In this document: in pieces, positions 6,575 through 8,031 of the stretch
Numbering within the stretch: the stretch's first letter is position 1
Layout of the letters: each line of letters starts with the position of its first letter
DNA from: Bifidobacterium breve
GTDB lineage: Bacteria; Actinomycetota; Acidimicrobiia; IMCC26256; PALSA-555
DNA: 8,031 bases
Direction of reading: 5' to 3'
Assembly (NCBI GenBank): GCA_945889545.1
Contig: CAMDCC010000128.1
Coordinates: 1-8,031, forward strand
Notes under the pieces: model-generated
What the model was told of the DNA's origin: nothing
Database searches by the model: none
What the model saw: the letters and a program-made list of their open reading frames with translations, nothing else
Translations under genes and position numbers: made by a program

Positions 6575-7600
6575 TTGGTCGATCCGGCGCGGCTGGCTGC
6601 GTGGCTCGACGAGCGCGGACTCGCGGCGGGTGAACCGTTGGAGATCGAGCGCATCACGAGTGGCGCGTCGAACGAGGTGTTCTTGGTTCGTCGCGGCGAT
6701 GAAGAGTGGGTGCTGCGGCGGCCGTCGCCGAACTCGCCCGCGCCACCAGCGACGATGGGTCGCGAGTTCCTCGTGCTCTCGGCGTTGGAAGGCACGCCGG
6801 TGCCGCACCCCACTCCGCACGCGCTCTGCGAGGACGAAGCCGTGTTGGGGGCACCCTTCTATCTCATGCAGCGCGTGGACGGTTTCGCGCCGCGCATGCC
6901 ATTGCCGCCACCGTTCGACGCAGACGAGGGCGCGCGTCACGGCATGGGACCGACGCTTGTGGATGCGCTCGCCGATCTGTCGCAGGTGGACTGGCGCGTC
7001 CGGGGCCTCGAGAAGTTCGGGAAGCCCGAGAACTATCTCGAGCGGCAGGTCGACCGGTGGCTCGGCCAGCTCGAACGGGCCCGCAATCGCGACATCCCAG
7101 ACGTCGATGCCGTGTCCGAGTGGTTGCGGGAGCACACGCCCCCGATGGGTGAGCCTGGGATCCTGCATGGCGATGTGCACCTCGGCAACGTGATGTTCCA
7201 CCACGGCGGTCCGGCGCGCATCGCCGCGATCGTCGACTGGGAGCAGTCCACGATCGGCGACCCGCTCGTGGATCTTGGATGGCTGCTCGCGCTCTGGGAT
7301 GAACCAGATGACGAGCCGATCCGTGGCATGTCCGAGATGCGCGTTGCGCGGGAGCCGGGCTTCGCGACCCGAGTCGAGCTGGCAGAGCGATATACGCGGC
7401 TGACAGGTCGGTCACTCGACGACCTGGGCTGGTACGAGGTGCTGGCGCTGTTCAAGCTGGGGTGTGTGCTCGAGGGTGCGTACGACAGGTACGTCAGCGG
7501 TGTGAGCACGAACCCTGCGCATGCCAGGCTGGAGCACATGGTCCCGAACCTGTTCCGGAGTGCGGCGGGCATCGTCGCGATGGGCGGGAAACCGCGATGA
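6575..7600 (+). CDS. Aminoglycoside phosphotransferase-like kinase, ACAD10-type (APH family)
   Basis: About 341 residues from TTG 6575, with the features of the APH/choline kinase-like fold. These are a nucleotide-binding loop ITSGASNEVF (28-37), WVLRRP (45-50) where ACAD10-type members carry Arg, the hinge-like YLMQRVDG (96-103), the Brenner motif HGDVHLGNV (198-206) with catalytic Asp200 and metal-binding Asn205, and VDWEQSTIGDPLVDLGW (220-236) with metal-binding Asp221. Relatives occur beside or fused to acyl-CoA dehydrogenases, as in ACAD10, where a kinase domain acts on hydroxyacyl substrates. Here it would act with the acyl-CoA/SDR genes; antibiotic resistance is unlikely. The start is uncertain: TTG 6575 begins where homology begins, but homologous-looking sequence (PGAE) precedes it. 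The only other in-frame start is GTG 6347, which would read through the minus-strand remnant. The 5' end may be damaged. Confidence 0.85.
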   Translation: MVDPARLAAWLDERGLAAGEPLEIERITSGASNEVFLVRRGDEEWVLRRPSPNSPAPPATMGREFLVLSALEGTPVPHPTPHALCEDEAVLGAPFYLMQRVDGFAPRMPLPPPFDADEGARHGMGPTLVDALADLSQVDWRVRGLEKFGKPENYLERQVDRWLGQLERARNRDIPDVDAVSEWLREHTPPMGEPGILHGDVHLGNVMFHHGGPARIAAIVDWEQSTIGDPLVDLGWLLALWDEPDDEPIRGMSEMRVAREPGFATRVELAERYTRLTGRSLDDLGWYEVLALFKLGCVLEGAYDRYVSGVSTNPAHARLEHMVPNLFRSAAGIVAMGGKPR

Positions 7601-7650
7601 CCACACAACTCGACCACCTCCGCTCGTTTCGAGGCCGTCACGCTGAGTGA
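7597..7650 (+). other. 17-codon mini-ORF overlapping the phosphotransferase stop
   Basis: ATG 7597 overlaps the phosphotransferase TGA as ATGA, the usual geometry of a coupled next gene, but the frame closes after 17 codons (starting MTTQLDHLRSF). It could be a chance overlap or the start of a decayed gene. No homology is recognisable. Confidence 0.2.
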
Positions 7651-7740
7651 CACGGATCCTGGGAACGTGGGGCCGAGAAACCCACGCTTCAGGCCAGATT
7701 GGCCCTCAATGTTCACGTTGAGTGGTCGAAATGACGGGCA

Positions 7741-8031
7741 ATGCGTTCGCGCCGCACTCCGTCCTCGCTCGCCCTGCTGGGTTCGATCCTGGTCCCGCTC
7801 GCCCTAGCGGCCGGTGTCGCCTTCTCGGTCACGGCGCAAGCAGCGCCCGAGGCGGCCCAGACCTTCAACGGCCGTACCCGAGATGCCCTGACCACCGACC
7901 AGACCCTCCTCGCGGCGGAGCGCATGCCGACAGTGGTGCCGGTCGCGGAGGCTCCCGCCATCCGCCAGATCGTCACCCCGAAGGCGGGTGGCGGACTCTC
8001 GATCTACTCATCGGCTGGGGCGCTCGCCCCG
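7741..8031 (+). CDS. Secreted protein, probable L,D-transpeptidase N-terminus (runs off the window)
   Basis: The first 97 codons of a gene cut by the window end. A signal peptide is clear: MRSRR basic start, hydrophobic core SLALLGSILVPLALAAGVAF (9-28) and a probable AQA-A cleavage near residue 34. The mature part begins with a low-complexity linker (PEAAQTFNGRTRDALTTDQT and on), and ends in IVTPKAGGGLSIYSSAGALAP. The GGxLxIYxSxGA pattern resembles the SH3-like segment that precedes the YkuD catalytic domain in actinobacterial L,D-transpeptidases, which cross-link peptidoglycan outside the membrane. The catalytic domain with its HGT and SHGC motifs would be downstream and is not visible, so this is inference. 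ATG 7741 is chosen because it opens the signal peptide. It lies 140 bases after the phosphotransferase, in an otherwise empty gap. Confidence 0.55.
   Translation, partial: MRSRRTPSSLALLGSILVPLALAAGVAFSVTAQAAPEAAQTFNGRTRDALTTDQTLLAAERMPTVVPVAEAPAIRQIVTPKAGGGLSIYSSAGALAP

Noticed and set aside
6575..7600. Antibiotic resistance role for the APH-family protein
   Set aside because: Motifs such as VLRRP and DWEQSTIGDPLVDLGW match the ACAD10-type kinases linked with acyl-CoA metabolism, and the neighbours are metabolic genes.
7666..7686. Hairpin with 6-base GC-rich arms (CGTGGG / CCCACG) after the phosphotransferase gene
   Set aside because: The stem is short with a 9-base loop and no T-tract. Such arms are expected by chance in DNA of this composition.

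Overview
The window is GC-rich and almost fully coding on the plus strand. It uses many GTG starts, has 4-base GTGA overlaps between genes, and has few clear Shine-Dalgarno sites. Together with the gene content (SDR/crotonase/zinc-alcohol dehydrogenase runs, an ACAD10-type phosphotransferase, a probable secreted L,D-transpeptidase) this suggests an actinobacterium, perhaps of the Acidimicrobiia. That assignment is inference from style and content; no marker gene is present.

Layout: 1-173 is intergenic, ending in a possible leaderless promoter. 174-3732 holds four tightly packed genes: an SDR oxidoreductase, an enoyl-CoA hydratase, a second SDR whose catalytic Tyr and Lys are replaced by Phe and Arg, and a class III-like zinc alcohol dehydrogenase. 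The gaps are 4, -4 and 10 bases, so this is very probably one operon. After a 105-base spacer with a GAGC-rich repeat comes a third SDR (3838-4617), complete and NADP-type. 4667-5872 encodes a secreted, beta-rich protein of unknown function. 5940-6335 encodes a small SnoaL/NTF2-like protein with a good ribosome binding site. A hairpin at 6342-6376 separates it from what looks like the broken C-terminal end of a minus-strand gene (6387-6539). Next to that break a plus-strand APH/ACAD10-like phosphotransferase begins with no ATG or GTG start where its domain begins. The window ends inside a secreted protein starting at 7741.

The 174-4617 block looks like a catabolic set for an acyl-CoA or alcohol/ketone substrate: hydration of an enoyl-CoA, oxidation of hydroxyl groups by SDRs, and alcohol oxidation by the zinc enzyme. 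The phosphotransferase family often lies beside acyl-CoA dehydrogenase and SDR genes, which fits. The substrate cannot be read from the sequence.

No RNA gene, CRISPR array, insertion sequence or phage gene was seen. The most unusual items are the SDR with a substituted active site, the truncated minus-strand gene at the phosphotransferase junction, and the unassigned secreted protein.
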